From Acetobacter fallax (GTDB lineage Bacteria; Pseudomonadota; Alphaproteobacteria; Acetobacterales; Acetobacteraceae), in NCBI RefSeq assembly GCF_011516735.1, contig NZ_WOSX01000006.1, forward strand, positions 1 to 64,000: a DNA stretch of 64,000 bases, in the 5' to 3' direction. A model generated the notes under the pieces. That model worked only from the letters and a program-made list of their open reading frames with translations, was not told the DNA's origin and searched no databases. Below, in pieces: positions 25,901 to 35,995 of this stretch (the stretch's first letter is position 1; every line of letters begins with the position of its first letter). A program made the translations under genes and the position numbers.

Positions 25901-26625
25901 ATCGGATGTCCTTCCTGAACCGATGAGCGTGTTGTGTTCGACAGGTGGGCTGCCCACAGATCGGGCCTGCGCTCGCGCGTGACCCGTTCGGATTGTTCGC
26001 GCCGCCAGCGTGAGATGGCGGCATGGTTGCCGGACAGCAGGACGTCCGGCACCGCGCGGCCATCCCATTCTGCCGGGCGGGTGTAGTGAGGGTATTCGAG
26101 AAGACCGTCCGAAAAGCTCTCTTCGACGCCACTCTCCGCCGAGCCCATGACACCCGGCAGGAGCCGGACGCAGGCATCGAGCAGAACAAGCGCTGCCGTC
26201 TCGCCGCCGGAGAGGACATAATCGCCGATCGAAACCTGCTCGATGGCGCGCGCTTCGAGAACGCGTTCGTCCACACCTTCATAGCGACCGCAGAGCAGGG
26301 TGACGCCCGGCCCCGTGGCGTAGCGACGGATATCGGCCTGGGTCAGCGGACGACCACGCGGGGTGAGATAGACGCAGGGCGCGCCATCGTCCCGTGAGAC
26401 CGCTGCCAGAGCGGCGTCCACCACATCCGGCCTCATCACCATGCCCGCTCCGCCACCACAGGGCGTATCGTCCACGGTGTTGTGCCGGCCGAGACCGAAG
26501 GGACGCAGATCCCGTGCATCGCAATGCCACGATCCGGCATCCAGTGCCTTGCCGGCCAGAGACTGACCAAGCGGCCCCGGGAACATGTCCGGAAATAGCG
26601 TCAGGATTGTCGCTGTCCAGCTCAT
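25897..26625 (-). CDS. trmD: tRNA (guanine37-N1)-methyltransferase
   Basis: 242 residues of the SPOUT-class enzyme that methylates G37 of tRNAs reading CNN/GGN-type codons, preventing +1 frameshifts. The knotted AdoMet site is visible as [13 protein letters not shown] and [23 protein letters not shown] is also conserved. Start and stop each overlap a neighbour by four bases (rimM upstream, rplS downstream), so expression is tightly coupled. Length and motifs are normal. Confidence 0.96.
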   Translation of the reverse strand: MSWTATILTLFPDMFPGPLGQSLAGKALDAGSWHCDARDLRPFGLGRHNTVDDTPCGGGAGMVMRPDVVDAALAAVSRDDGAPCVYLTPRGRPLTQADIRRYATGPGVTLLCGRYEGVDERVLEARAIEQVSIGDYVLSGGETAALVLLDACVRLLPGVMGSAESGVEESFSDGLLEYPHYTRPAEWDGRAVPDVLLSGNHAAISRWRREQSERVTRERRPDLWAAHLSNTTRSSVQEGHPI

Positions 26626-27161
26626 GCCTCGCCTCCATGGACTTTCGCCCGTTTCGGCTCCTGGTCAGCTTCACCGTTGACTTCGACCGGACGCGAGATG
26701 GTCAGGTTCCGGCTGGTGAAGTCGATCTCCGGCACGCAGGCGCGGGTAAACGGAATAACCAGACCGGAATCGAGCTCAAGGCTCGCTCCGGCGCCGTAAT
26801 CATGCACGATGACGACGCGCCCGAGGGACTCGCCGTTTTCAAGAGCATCCAGCCCGATAAGATCCGAATGATAGAACTCTTCGGGCTCCGGTTCCGGCAG
26901 TTTGTCCCGGCTTACATAGAGCTTGCGGTTGACGAGAGCCTGGGCCGCATTGCGGTCGGCGAGGGGGTTTCCCTGCGCGTCACACAGCTCGGCCACCCCA
27001 TCTCCGCGCCATGACAGCGTCCACTGCGCGCCCCGATCATCCGTCAGCACGCCGTACGAAGTCAGCGAGCCCGGATCGGTGGCGAGGCTGTGCACATGCA
27101 CCAGCCCGCGCACGCCGTGCGGTCTCCCTATAACTCCGATCTGGATGCGAGCGTCTGTCAT
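26622..27161 (-). CDS. rimM: 16S rRNA processing / 30S maturation protein RimM
   Basis: 179 residues. The N-terminal RimM domain begins [20 protein letters not shown] and is followed by a PRC-barrel domain with [11 protein letters not shown] and [16 protein letters not shown]. RimM binds ribosomal protein S19 and helps mature the 30S head. It lies between rpsP and trmD; its stop overlaps the trmD start. Its C-terminal end is Glu/Lys-rich, slightly longer than in some relatives. Confidence 0.94.
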   Translation of the reverse strand: MTDARIQIGVIGRPHGVRGLVHVHSLATDPGSLTSYGVLTDDRGAQWTLSWRGDGVAELCDAQGNPLADRNAAQALVNRKLYVSRDKLPEPEPEEFYHSDLIGLDALENGESLGRVVIVHDYGAGASLELDSGLVIPFTRACVPEIDFTSRNLTISRPVEVNGEADQEPKRAKVHGGEA

Positions 27162-27194
27162 GGCGCGGAAGTGACTTTACGGTCTTTTCAATAT

Positions 27195-27542
27195 TCAGAC
27201 GGCAGCAGCAGCTTTTGCAGCAGCGGCAGCGCGCTCCTGAGCCTTCTTCTTCGGAGCGGCCTGCTTCGGCTGCTCGTTCCAGGTCGGCTTCGCGATCAGG
27301 CCGGCATTACCGAGGAAGCGGGCAACGCGGTCGGTCGGCAGGGCGCCCTGAGACAGCCAGTGCGTGATGCGCTCGCTGGTCAGACGAACGCGCTCGGCGT
27401 GGTCGGACGGCAGCATCGGGTTGTAGGCGCCGACCTTCTCGATGAAGCGGCCATCGCGCGGTGAGCGGCTGTCCGCGATCACGATGTGGTAGTAAGGACG
27501 CTTCTTCGCACCGGCGCGGGCGAGACGGATTTTAAGGCTCAT
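27195..27542 (-). CDS. rpsP: 30S ribosomal protein S16
   Basis: 115 residues of S16, a 30S assembly protein. It has the conserved start [20 protein letters not shown] and the [11 protein letters not shown] segment. The C-terminus carries an Ala/Lys-rich extension ([20 protein letters not shown]), as seen in other alphaproteobacteria. It follows ffh by 53 bases and leads the rpsP-rimM-trmD-rplS block. Confidence 0.96.
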   Translation of the reverse strand: MSLKIRLARAGAKKRPYYHIVIADSRSPRDGRFIEKVGAYNPMLPSDHAERVRLTSERITHWLSQGALPTDRVARFLGNAGLIAKPTWNEQPKQAAPKKKAQERAAAAAKAAAAV

Positions 27543-27595
27543 TCAGACTACTCCGGAGATTGTCAGAAAAGGGAAAAACGGGCGGGGGATTGGGG

Positions 27596-28993
27596 TCAGC
27601 CGAAAGGCGGCCGGCCACCGGGAGGGCCGCCACGGCCCCCGCCACCCCCGGACATGAGCGCGGATGCCTGTCGCATGAGACCTTTCAGCCCCATTTTGTT
27701 GATCCGCTTCATCATGGTGGACATGTCATCAAACTGCTTGAGCAGTTTGTTGACGTCCTGAACTGTGGTTCCAGACCCCGAGGCGATACGCTTTTTGCGC
27801 GACGCCTTGATCATGGCAGGCGTTTTCCGCTCTGCTTTTGTCATGGAAGAAATAATGGCCTGGTGACGTTTGAAAATCGTTGTGTCGATGTTCTTCGTGT
27901 CGACCATGTCTTTGATCTTGCCCATCCCCGGCAACATGCCAAGGATGCCTGAGATCGATCCCATCTTCTGGATCTGCCTGATCTGGGAAACATAGTCGTC
28001 AAGATCGAACTTGCCGGCCATCATCTTCTTGGCCAGCCGCTCGCCTTCTTCCTGGTCGAGCGTATCGGCGGCTTTTTCCACCAGACCGGCGATGTCACCG
28101 AGGCCCAGGATACGGCCGGCGACGCGCTCGGGGTGGAATTCTTCCAGGGCATCGAGCTTTTCGCCCGAGCCTGTCAGCTTGATCGGCGCGCCGGTAATGG
28201 CACGCATGGAAAGAGCAGCGCCCCCACGCGCATCACCATCCATACGGGTCATGACAACGCCGCTGACACCGATCGCCTCGTTGAAGTGCTTTGCGGTATT
28301 GACGGCGTCCTGACCTGTCATCGCATCGACGACGAGCAGCGTTTCAGCAGGCGATGTGACATCGCGGATCTGCCGGACTTCTTCCATCAGCGCTTCGTCG
28401 ATCGACAGGCGACCGGCGGTGTCGAGGATGACGACGTCATAACCCTGACTGCGACCGGTTTCCATCGCGCGTTTCGCGATTTCGACCGGGGTCTGGCCGG
28501 GGATGATCGGCAGCGAGGTCACGCCGGCACGCTCGGCGAGTTGCTGGAGCTGGAGCTGTGCTGCGGGACGCTGCGTATCAAGCGAGGCCAGCAGAACCTT
28601 CTTCCGCTCGCGGGTGGCGAGTCGGAGGGCAATCTTGCCGGACGTCGTGGTTTTACCGGAACCCTGAAGGCCGACCATAAGGATCGGCACCGGCGGAACG
28701 GCATTGAGGTTCAGCGGAACGGCACCGGCGCCGCCAAGGGCGTCGATCAGCGCATCGTTGACGATCTTGGCAACGGCCTGGCCGGGAGAGATGCTTTCAA
28801 GCACCTCGTGTCCGACGGAGCGTTCTTTAACCTTGTTGACGAAATCTTTGACGACCGGCAGCGCGACGTCGGCGTCCAGCATGGCCAGACGGACTTCGCG
28901 CATGGCTTCGGCCACGTCGGCCTCGGTCAGCGTGCCACGCTTACCGAGATCACCGATAACGCCGGAAAACCTGTCGGAAAGAGATTCGAACAA
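27596..28993 (-). CDS. ffh: Signal recognition particle protein Ffh
   Basis: A 465-residue SRP54 GTPase that binds 4.5S RNA and delivers inner-membrane proteins to FtsY. N domain (1-~85), G domain with GLQGSGKTTTSGK (G1), DTQRPAAQLQ, DTAGRLSIDE (G3) and TRMDGDARGG (G4), then the Met-rich M domain (MMAGKFDLDDYVSQI, LGMLPGMGKIKD, RKKRIASGSGTTVQDVN). The C-terminal tail is Gly/Pro-rich. It heads the minus-strand translation cluster. Confidence 0.96.
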   Translation of the reverse strand: MFESLSDRFSGVIGDLGKRGTLTEADVAEAMREVRLAMLDADVALPVVKDFVNKVKERSVGHEVLESISPGQAVAKIVNDALIDALGGAGAVPLNLNAVPPVPILMVGLQGSGKTTTSGKIALRLATRERKKVLLASLDTQRPAAQLQLQQLAERAGVTSLPIIPGQTPVEIAKRAMETGRSQGYDVVILDTAGRLSIDEALMEEVRQIRDVTSPAETLLVVDAMTGQDAVNTAKHFNEAIGVSGVVMTRMDGDARGGAALSMRAITGAPIKLTGSGEKLDALEEFHPERVAGRILGLGDIAGLVEKAADTLDQEEGERLAKKMMAGKFDLDDYVSQIRQIQKMGSISGILGMLPGMGKIKDMVDTKNIDTTIFKRHQAIISSMTKAERKTPAMIKASRKKRIASGSGTTVQDVNKLLKQFDDMSTMMKRINKMGLKGLMRQASALMSGGGGGRGGPPGGRPPFG

Positions 28994-29309
28994 GAACCGT
29001 TTACCCCAAGAGATTACGCGCCACTGCGCGAATACTCGCGATGTGGCGGGACTTATGCTGGACCGGGGCTTTACGCGCCCGGGGGGCGGGATGTCAAAGG
29101 TTTTGTGATATATTCGCTCGTGCGGGGAACGCAGGGCGCTGCCCCGGATCCCGGCAAAGTCTCACCGTTTCACTGTCCGGCTTTAACATGAGTGCTTACA
29201 GGGCAAAGCTCCGGGCCTTTCCTGTTATCAGAAGGTTCATATCCGGCGACTCGATTCCCGATATGACATCAACGCTTCACCAGCATGCCATTGCCTGAGG
29301 AGATTCCCG
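28994..29309. other. Divergent region between ffh and amidase gene
   Basis: A 316-base gap holding promoters for ffh (minus) and the nitrilase-family gene (plus). A candidate ffh promoter is listed separately. Around 29110-29160 a short GC-rich hairpin block (GGGCGCTGCCCCGGATCCCGG) resembles units of the dispersed repeats. Small open frames here lack ribosome sites or recognisable products. Confidence 0.4.
29068..29097 (-). promoter_or_regulatory. Candidate ffh promoter
   Basis: Read on the minus strand, TTGACA (29097-29092), an 18-base spacer and TAAAGC (29073-29068) form a sigma-70-like pair about 75 bases before the ffh start. The -35 is perfect and the -10 weak. Confidence 0.4.
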
Positions 29310-30122
29310 ATGAAAGTTGCTCTTGGTCAGTTCGCGGTGACTCCGGAATGGAGCGCCAATCTCGCGCAGTGTGTGTCTCTTATTAAAAGGGCGGCAGCGG
29401 AAGGCGCGAAGCTGCTGGTGCTGCCGGAAAGCATTATTGCGGCGGATGTGAAGGATCTCGGAATTACCGTGCGGACGGCACAGGCTCTGGATGGTCCCTT
29501 TGTGACCGGGCTGGTGAAGGCGCTGGACGGGACGGACCTGACAGTGATTGGCTGCATCTCGGTGCCGGCACGTCCGGGCTTTGCCTATAACTGTCAGGTC
29601 GTTGTGAACGGGGCCGGCGTCGTCGCGGTCTATCGCAAGCTTCATCTGTATGATGCATTTTCGATGAAGGAGTCCGATCATTATGTGCCCGGGGACGAGG
29701 TTCCGGCTCTGGTTCGGGTCGGGGACATCAATGTCGGGCTGATGACCTGTTATGATGTGCGTTTCCCGGAACTGGCACGCCGTCTGGCGCTGGACGGAGC
29801 GGATCTGCTCACCGTTCCGGCAGCCTGGGTTCGGGGGCCGTCCAAGGAGTGGCACTGGGAAGTGATGGTCACGGCGCGGGCGCTGGAAAACACCTGTTAT
29901 GTTGCGGCTGTCGGGGAATGCGGGGCACGCAATATCGGATGCAGCATGATGGTCGATCCGCTGGGCGTAGCTGTCGTGCGCGCCGGGATCGCGCCGGATC
30001 TGCTGTTTTGTGATGTAAGCCGGGACCGGATCGCGGCGGCGCGGCAGGCGCTGCCCGTGCTTGCGAACCGGCGCTTCGCTGAACCGGAATTGCGTGCACA
30101 GGATGTGGTGGAACGTCATTGA
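29310..30122 (+). CDS. Nitrilase-superfamily amidase (Nit1/YbeM-like carbon-nitrogen hydrolase)
   Basis: 270 residues of a single nitrilase fold domain. The catalytic triad is visible: Glu in LLVLPESI (about 40), Lys in YRKLHLYDAF (about 110) and Cys in LMTCYDVRFPE (about 145). Bacterial relatives such as YbeM hydrolyse deaminated glutathione or omega-amides; that repair role is the best guess here. GAGGAG lies just before ATG 29310. It is a single gene divergent from ffh. Confidence 0.85.
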   Translation: MKVALGQFAVTPEWSANLAQCVSLIKRAAAEGAKLLVLPESIIAADVKDLGITVRTAQALDGPFVTGLVKALDGTDLTVIGCISVPARPGFAYNCQVVVNGAGVVAVYRKLHLYDAFSMKESDHYVPGDEVPALVRVGDINVGLMTCYDVRFPELARRLALDGADLLTVPAAWVRGPSKEWHWEVMVTARALENTCYVAAVGECGARNIGCSMMVDPLGVAVVRAGIAPDLLFCDVSRDRIAAARQALPVLANRRFAEPELRAQDVVERH

Positions 30123-30191
30123 CCCACGTCATTTTTTCTAAGGAACGCTGATTTTCGGGGTTGTGACGCGGAGGGTGCCTCATCACGCCGG

Positions 30192-30207
30192 TTCACTTTA
30201 GAGTGAA
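30192..30207. promoter_or_regulatory. Palindrome upstream of the UvrA2-like gene
   Basis: TTCACT (30192-30197) and AGTGAA (30202-30207) form a perfect inverted repeat with a four-base centre, about 100 bases before the ATPase start. It is not the GTTC-N7-GTTC box known for alphaproteobacterial LexA. A regulator site is inferred from symmetry only. Confidence 0.3.
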
Positions 30208-30302
30208 AAAGGTGAGGCAGGGCTGCGCGTCCGTTTTTCTTCTCTGAAGGTCTGAACTGCGCCTCCTGTTTCTGTCGTGTCTCAGGATTGCGGAGTGGTC
30301 AG

Positions 30303-32828
30303 ATGTCGAAGGTTCAAACGTCTCCGGACGGAGCGGCGGATGGCTATGTTCATGTGCGCGGCGCACGGGAGCATAATCTGCGTGATGTGAGCGTCGACAT
30401 TCCGCGCGATAAGGTGGTGGTGTTTACAGGGGTTTCCGGTTCAGGAAAATCCTCGCTTGCGTTCGGGACGATCTATGCCGAGGCGCAGCGGCGCTACCTG
30501 GAATCCGTTTCGCCTTATGCCCGCAGACTGTTTCAGCAGATGCCGGTTCCGGAAGTGGATTCTGTCGACGGATTGCCGCCAGCGATTGCCCTTCAGCAGC
30601 AGCGTGGAGGAAGTTCGGGACGGTCATCCGTTGGCAGTATCACGACGCTATCGAACCTGCTGCGGATGCTTTACTCGCGAGCAGGGACGTATCCGGCGGG
30701 TCTGGCGCGACTGGAAGCTGAATCGTTTTCGCCCAATACACCGATGGGCGCCTGTCCGAAATGTCATGGGCTCGGTCGTATTCTGGATGTCACCGAAGCC
30801 TCAATGGTGCCGGATGACAGTTTGTCGATCCGTGAACGGGCCGTGGCATCATGGCCGACAGCCTGGCAGGGACAGAATCTGCGCGACATTCTGATCACCA
30901 TGGGTGTGGATGTGGACTGTCCCTGGCGTGATTTGCCGCGTAAGACGCGGGACTGGATTCTGTACACAGATGAGACACCTACGGTTCCGGTTTATCCGGG
31001 GCTGACACATGAGCAGGTGCAGGCAGCGATCACACAGAAGAAAGAGCCCGGTTATAACGGGACTTTTACAGGCGCGCGTCGCTATATCATGCAGACGTTT
31101 TCCGGTTCGCAGAGTGCGACAATGCGCAGGCGGGCAGAATCGTTCATGACGGCGACGGAATGCCCGGAATGTCATGGCCAGAAGCTGAACGCAGACGCAT
31201 TGCACGTGACGTTCGGTGGACTGAACATCGCGCAGCTGACGGCTCTGCCTCTGGAAGAGATCGCCACAAAGCTTTCCGATGTCGCGAGGAAAACTCAGGC
31301 TGGTGCCGGAAATGCGAAGGGGATCGCGGCGCAGCGCATCGTGACCGATATGAGCGCGCGTATTGGTGTGTTGCTGCATCTCGGACTTGGTTATCTGCAG
31401 ATGGACCGGGGCGTGCAGACATTGTCGCCGGGTGAGTATCAGCGTCTGCGTCTGGGGACGCAGATTCATTCCAGCCTGTTCGGTGTTGTTTACGTTCTTG
31501 ACGAGCCGTCATCGGGACTGCATCCGGCGGATACGGAGGCGCTGCTGGAAGCATTGTCAAAACTGAAGGCCGCCGGAAATTCTCTTTTTCTGGTCGAGCA
31601 TAACCTCGATATCATCCGTAAGGCGGAATGGATTGTGGATGTCGGCCCGATGGCGGGTGAGGCCGGGGGGCATGTCCTGTATTCCGGTCCGCCGGACGGG
31701 TTGCGTGATGTGGCGGAGTCCAGCACACGAGCCTATCTGTTTTCGCCGCCTGCGTTGCCGCATCGGACACCACGGGTGCCGGCCGGATGGCTGAAGCTGA
31801 AAGGAATCCGGTGGAACAATCTGGATGATCTGTCAGCGTCGTTTCCGCTGGGTGTATTTACGTCGGTGACGGGCGTATCCGGTTCAGGAAAATCATCGCT
31901 GGTCAGTCAGGTTCTCACAACCATTGTTGCGCAGGCGCTGGGGCAGCCTTTGGCGGACATGGAGGAGGATGGCGATGACGATATGCTGTTGTCGCAGGCG
32001 CCGGCAACCCATCCTCAGGCTCGGATTACGGCGGGTCTGGAGACGATCCGGCGGCTGGTTGTCATTGATCAGAAACCTATCGGACGGACGCCACGCTCCA
32101 ATCTGGCAACGTATACGGGGCTGTTTGATACAATCCGCAAACTGTATGCACGCACCGATCTGGCGCGTGAGCGGAAATATGATGCCAGCTGGTTCTCCTT
32201 CAACATGCCCAGAGGGCGGTGTCCGCATTGTGAAGGGGCAGGTTCGGTAATGGTGGAACTGCTGTTTTTGCCGAGCGTCTACACCCCCTGTCCGATCTGT
32301 CATGGCTCACGTTATAAGCCCGAGGTGCTGGACGTGATGTATCACGGCAGATCGATTGCCGATGTGCTGGCGATGAATGTCGAAGAGGCCACCAGGTTCT
32401 TTGCTGACGATCCCGCCCCGTCTGCGACGCTGGTTACGCTGATGAAGGGTGGTCTGGGGCATTTGCGGCTGGGCCAGCCGGCTACTGAGCTGTCGGGTGG
32501 CGAGGCGCAGCGGATCAAACTGGCGACGGAATTACAGAAGCAGCGTCGTGGACACACGCTTTACGTTCTGGATGAGCCAACGACAGGGCTGCATCCGCTG
32601 GATGTCGACCGTCTGATGGAGCATCTTCAGGAACTGGTGGAAAGCGGGAATACGGTCATCGCGGCAGAACATGATATGCGGCTTGTCGCACGTGGTGACT
32701 GGGTGATTGATATGGGGCCTGGCGCCGGAACGCGGGGTGGTCATATCGTCGCGGAGGGAACGCCGGCAGATGTCGCCAGTGCGGCCGCGAGCAGGACGGC
32801 ACCGTTTCTCAAACAGTATATCGGGTAA
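30303..32828 (+). CDS. UvrA2-type (class II) excinuclease-like ABC ATPase
   Basis: An 841-residue twin ABC ATPase. Two Walker A motifs (GVSGSGKSS) start each half; signatures are [11 protein letters not shown] in the first and [15 protein letters not shown] in the second half. Zinc-finger Cys pairs CPKCHG, CPECHG, CPHCEG and CPICHG are present. It is about 100 residues shorter than UvrA1 and lacks the UvrB-binding insert after the first Walker A region, placing it in class II. Class II members are linked to DNA-damage tolerance or self-resistance to DNA-binding drugs. ATG 30303 is chosen over 30288 for its position after a GGAGTGG-type site. It stands alone. Confidence 0.86.
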   Translation: MSKVQTSPDGAADGYVHVRGAREHNLRDVSVDIPRDKVVVFTGVSGSGKSSLAFGTIYAEAQRRYLESVSPYARRLFQQMPVPEVDSVDGLPPAIALQQQRGGSSGRSSVGSITTLSNLLRMLYSRAGTYPAGLARLEAESFSPNTPMGACPKCHGLGRILDVTEASMVPDDSLSIRERAVASWPTAWQGQNLRDILITMGVDVDCPWRDLPRKTRDWILYTDETPTVPVYPGLTHEQVQAAITQKKEPGYNGTFTGARRYIMQTFSGSQSATMRRRAESFMTATECPECHGQKLNADALHVTFGGLNIAQLTALPLEEIATKLSDVARKTQAGAGNAKGIAAQRIVTDMSARIGVLLHLGLGYLQMDRGVQTLSPGEYQRLRLGTQIHSSLFGVVYVLDEPSSGLHPADTEALLEALSKLKAAGNSLFLVEHNLDIIRKAEWIVDVGPMAGEAGGHVLYSGPPDGLRDVAESSTRAYLFSPPALPHRTPRVPAGWLKLKGIRWNNLDDLSASFPLGVFTSVTGVSGSGKSSLVSQVLTTIVAQALGQPLADMEEDGDDDMLLSQAPATHPQARITAGLETIRRLVVIDQKPIGRTPRSNLATYTGLFDTIRKLYARTDLARERKYDASWFSFNMPRGRCPHCEGAGSVMVELLFLPSVYTPCPICHGSRYKPEVLDVMYHGRSIADVLAMNVEEATRFFADDPAPSATLVTLMKGGLGHLRLGQPATELSGGEAQRIKLATELQKQRRGHTLYVLDEPTTGLHPLDVDRLMEHLQELVESGNTVIAAEHDMRLVARGDWVIDMGPGAGTRGGHIVAEGTPADVASAAASRTAPFLKQYIG

Positions 32829-32845
32829 AGGACAGCCCTGACCCG

Positions 32846-32993
32846 GCAGGGACCGCAAGGCCCCTGCACCTGTCAATCTCACACAGGCGAAAGTTCGGAC
32901 CCTCTGGTAGGATCAGGATTTGTCTCCGCAACCCGCAAATGGACACAACGCCTTATAATTGATGGAGGAGATGCAGGAGCCACGAGCTCCTGC
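32846..32993. repeat. Hairpin cluster between convergent genes
   Basis: Two hairpins: GCAGGGACC/GGCCCCTGC (32846-32867) and GCAGGAGC/GCTCCTGC (32973-32993). The second is almost the same unit as the one at 42624-42644. It lies between the stops of the UvrA2-like and amidohydrolase genes, where both transcripts must end. Confidence 0.65.
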
Positions 32994-33006
32994 CTTTGGA
33001 GAAAAA

Positions 33007-34944
33007 TTACACCGCGACTTTCGCCTGTTCCAGCGGGTGATCCTTTGCTCTGAGCACCCGTCCGAATGCAGAGTGTCCGAATGACGCGGTATAGACATCG
33101 TCATTCCACGCAATCTTACCTGCGATCATGACCTGCCTGACAACGCCCTGCGGCCGGTTGATGACCTGCCTGCACCCGAACTGGCTGCGCCAGACGAATT
33201 CGTAGGTGCCTTCCGGGTTCCATCGGTGCAGGGCATCCGGGTCGATCAGGCAAAGATCGGCCTGGGCGCCGACGCGCAGGACACCGGCATTCAGATTGAA
33301 AAAAGCCGCGGGCAGACCCGTAAGTCTGTGGACCATTTGAGAGACTCTCTGCACTCCGTCGTCCTGTGCGATCTTCAGAGCACGAAGGTTGCCGTCATAA
33401 AAAGCAATATTCGCGAGATGGGCACCGCTGTCGTTGAATCCCGGAACGGTCTGCGGATGAAACAACAGTTTTTTGACAACTTTGGGATTGCGATTGGCAA
33501 CGGTCGTTTCCCAGCGGAAATCCGTGTCCCACACGCGCAGAAGATGGAGAAGGAACTCCGCATCGTCCATTATGGGGTCAGGAAAGTGAGAGAAAAAATC
33601 AGCCTCGATAGTGTTGGTGGCTCCCCGCCTGCCTCGTGAGGCCTGCCATCGGAGAAGCCGGTGGTAAGGCGCGTCAAGGGTTTCGCCGTTCCAGTTTTCC
33701 AGAGGGCAGCTGGAAACGGTCATATCCTTTAAATTTCGGGACAGGACGACATCTTCAAGGCGAATCAGGCGCTGAAGTCTCGCGAGTGAGAACCCTTTTT
33801 TTCCTTTAAGCCACATTTCCCGGAACGCGGCGACCCACTCCGGGTCGCTGAGGATACGGGCGCGACCTTCGCGGTCTTCAGGTTCCAGTTCATTGAGCGC
33901 GCGGAATTCGGGAATCTCATCGGCCATGAGATTGATGGCCCCGTCACTCCATATCCGGAATGAGGACGGCATGGCCTGAAAATGGAATGCACCTTTCAGA
34001 AACCCGGAATTCAGGATTTTTGAGAGGAGAAGGCACAGGATCACAGCCGACCTGTTCGTCTGCAGATCAATGATCGCAAGAACGCTCGTCTTCAGCGGGC
34101 GACCGAAAAGACGACCGCTCGTGAGCAGAAAACTGCGAACAGCTTCGAAAATGTCTTCCTTCGGGGGTGTGGCCTGCCAGACACGACTATGGCGGCGCAC
34201 GACGCTGGTCAGACGTGAGAGTTCGCGAAAACTCGCATACTGTGTGGGAATTCTTTTCTTCTTGTGCGGGTCATTGGCCAGAAAGTGAAAGGGCAGCGCA
34301 TCGGTTGAAAGACCGGCATAGCCCTGGTTCATTCCGGCTTCGACCATATCCCGCATGCGGCTGAGCTCGCGGGCCGTGGAGCGTCTGGAGACAGAGTCTT
34401 TCATGCCCATGACTTCAATCCGCAGCATGGAGTGCGGGATCAGCGGGACGACGTTCGGGCCGAGTGCAAGATTTTCGAGATGATCGAGATAGCCCTGGGA
34501 ATCGCTCCATGTGCAGGCATCAGCGACCTTTGTGAGGACGCATTTTGGCATATTTTCAACGCGGGCGAAGCAGGAGACGATCGGATCGTCGCCATCGCGG
34601 CGCAGATTGCCATATGTCACGCCGAGGGAGCAGTTGCTGATCACCACGGTCGTCGTGCCATGTCGGACGACTTCCGGGAGTTCCGGGGCGATTTCGATTT
34701 CGAGATCGAGATGGGTATGGATGTCGAGAAGGCCGGGCATCAGCCACAGACCCTTGCAGTTCACCTCGATTGCCTGACTGCCAGCGTCAAGGTGAGGGCC
34801 GATTGCGGAGATTTTTCCATCGGATACGGCGATATCGGAAATAACCGGGTCAGATCCTGTGCCGTCAAAAAAAAGCGCATCGCGGTAAACGATTTCTGTC
34901 ACACATGCCTCCGGGGGTGGTGATCGACGCAACATGGCAGCCAT
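33007..34944 (-). CDS. N-acyl-D-amino-acid deacylase-like amidohydrolase
   Basis: A long (645-residue) metal-dependent amidohydrolase of the D-aminoacylase branch. The zinc-binding HxH lies in LLDIHTHLDLE near residue 75, and FNDSGAHLANIAFYDG near 520 carries the catalytic Asp region. Members remove acyl groups from N-acyl-D-amino acids or act on related cyclic amides. A better start may be GTG 34902, which has GGAGG five bases upstream and gives 631 residues beginning VTEIVYRDALFFDG. The protein is longer than classic D-aminoacylases (about 480 residues), mainly in the middle (about 240-430). The true substrate is unknown. Confidence 0.78.
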   Translation of the reverse strand: MAAMLRRSPPPEACVTEIVYRDALFFDGTGSDPVISDIAVSDGKISAIGPHLDAGSQAIEVNCKGLWLMPGLLDIHTHLDLEIEIAPELPEVVRHGTTTVVISNCSLGVTYGNLRRDGDDPIVSCFARVENMPKCVLTKVADACTWSDSQGYLDHLENLALGPNVVPLIPHSMLRIEVMGMKDSVSRRSTARELSRMRDMVEAGMNQGYAGLSTDALPFHFLANDPHKKKRIPTQYASFRELSRLTSVVRRHSRVWQATPPKEDIFEAVRSFLLTSGRLFGRPLKTSVLAIIDLQTNRSAVILCLLLSKILNSGFLKGAFHFQAMPSSFRIWSDGAINLMADEIPEFRALNELEPEDREGRARILSDPEWVAAFREMWLKGKKGFSLARLQRLIRLEDVVLSRNLKDMTVSSCPLENWNGETLDAPYHRLLRWQASRGRRGATNTIEADFFSHFPDPIMDDAEFLLHLLRVWDTDFRWETTVANRNPKVVKKLLFHPQTVPGFNDSGAHLANIAFYDGNLRALKIAQDDGVQRVSQMVHRLTGLPAAFFNLNAGVLRVGAQADLCLIDPDALHRWNPEGTYEFVWRSQFGCRQVINRPQGVVRQVMIAGKIAWNDDVYTASFGHSAFGRVLRAKDHPLEQAKVAV

Positions 34945-35051
34945 AACGCGTCAGGTCGATGCCGGATTGTGTCATCAGCTATGCCGGATTGCATCTTAGT
35001 ATAACAAATAAGACGCAATCCGGTTCCCGGAGAGTATGGCGCTGGTGGTGA

Positions 35052-35948
35052 TTAAGCGTCGCGGAATTCGGCGACGGTATAACCCTGCGCAAAAAGGGCG
35101 CTGCGGAGAGAGGTTCGATCAATACGGTTGACGATTTCTTTGCGAACCACGGGCTTGGCGTGAAAGGCGATCCCGAGACCGGCGGCACGGAGCATAGGCA
35201 GGTCGTTGGCGCCGTCACCGATGGTGAGAGCATCGCCCAGAGGAATGCCGGCCGTTTCCGTGATGCGCTTCAGATGGTCGAGTTTCGCATCGGGGCCGAG
35301 GATGGGTTCCCTGACAGTTCCGGTCAGTGTGTCTCCGGAAATATTCAGATGGTTGGCATGATGTTCTGAAAAACCGCAGAGATCTGCGACGCGCGCGGTG
35401 AAAAAGGTGAAACCACCGGAAACCAGAGCAGTCACGGCGCCGCTGGCCCGCATGGTGGCGACCAGTGTTCTGGCGCCGTCATTCAGCCGCAGATGAGAGG
35501 CGGCGGCTTCCAGCAGGGAAGACGGGAGGTCTTTCAGCAAAGCCACACGATTGCGCAACGATGTCTGAAAATCGATCTCGCCGTTCATCGACTGGCGGGT
35601 AACGGCGGCGACGGCCTCGCCGATGCCGGGGCGAAGACGCTCCGCTTCAGCCGCAATGTCGTCGAGCGTCTCAGTCGCGACCATGGTGCTGTCCATGTCC
35701 GCGACGAGCACGCGTTTGCGCCGGCTGTTCCCATCTGTGAGCAGGAGATCCAGCGGGCGATCACCCAGCGCGGCCCGGATGGTATCGAGCAATGCTGGTG
35801 AAACGGGAGCGCAGACGATATCCACGGCTTCTCCGGGAGAGAGCACAGTGTCTTCACGTCCGCCGGAAAGTGTCGAGACGGTCTCGATATCGAGGGGCGT
35901 CAGGGATGTGGCTTCGCGGTTCGCGATGAGTGTCAGAGTGGCGTCCAT
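35052..35948 (-). CDS. serB: Phosphoserine phosphatase
   Basis: 298 residues of the last enzyme of serine synthesis, a cytoplasmic HAD phosphatase. Motif I is DMDSTMVATE (nucleophile Asp), motif II LVSGGFTFFT, and motif III/IV IGDGANDLPML; the N-terminal ~80 residues form the regulatory-like domain of this SerB type. ATG 35948 is the normal start (MDATLTLIANRE); the frame's extension to 36068 overlaps miaA and is not used. It is divergent from miaA over 47 bases. Confidence 0.94.
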   Translation of the reverse strand: MDATLTLIANREATSLTPLDIETVSTLSGGREDTVLSPGEAVDIVCAPVSPALLDTIRAALGDRPLDLLLTDGNSRRKRVLVADMDSTMVATETLDDIAAEAERLRPGIGEAVAAVTRQSMNGEIDFQTSLRNRVALLKDLPSSLLEAAASHLRLNDGARTLVATMRASGAVTALVSGGFTFFTARVADLCGFSEHHANHLNISGDTLTGTVREPILGPDAKLDHLKRITETAGIPLGDALTIGDGANDLPMLRAAGLGIAFHAKPVVRKEIVNRIDRTSLRSALFAQGYTVAEFRDA

Positions 35949-35995
35949 AATGATTTGCGTGTGACAGGGTTGCGGGGAAGAGGCAAGCAGGCGGA

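Noticed and set aside
28133-29191. 352-codon open frame opposite ffh
   Set aside because: Antisense shadow; ffh GTPase motifs are intact.
29041-29298. 85-codon frame before the nitrilase-family gene
   Set aside because: No ribosome site or coding pattern; it covers the ffh promoter region.
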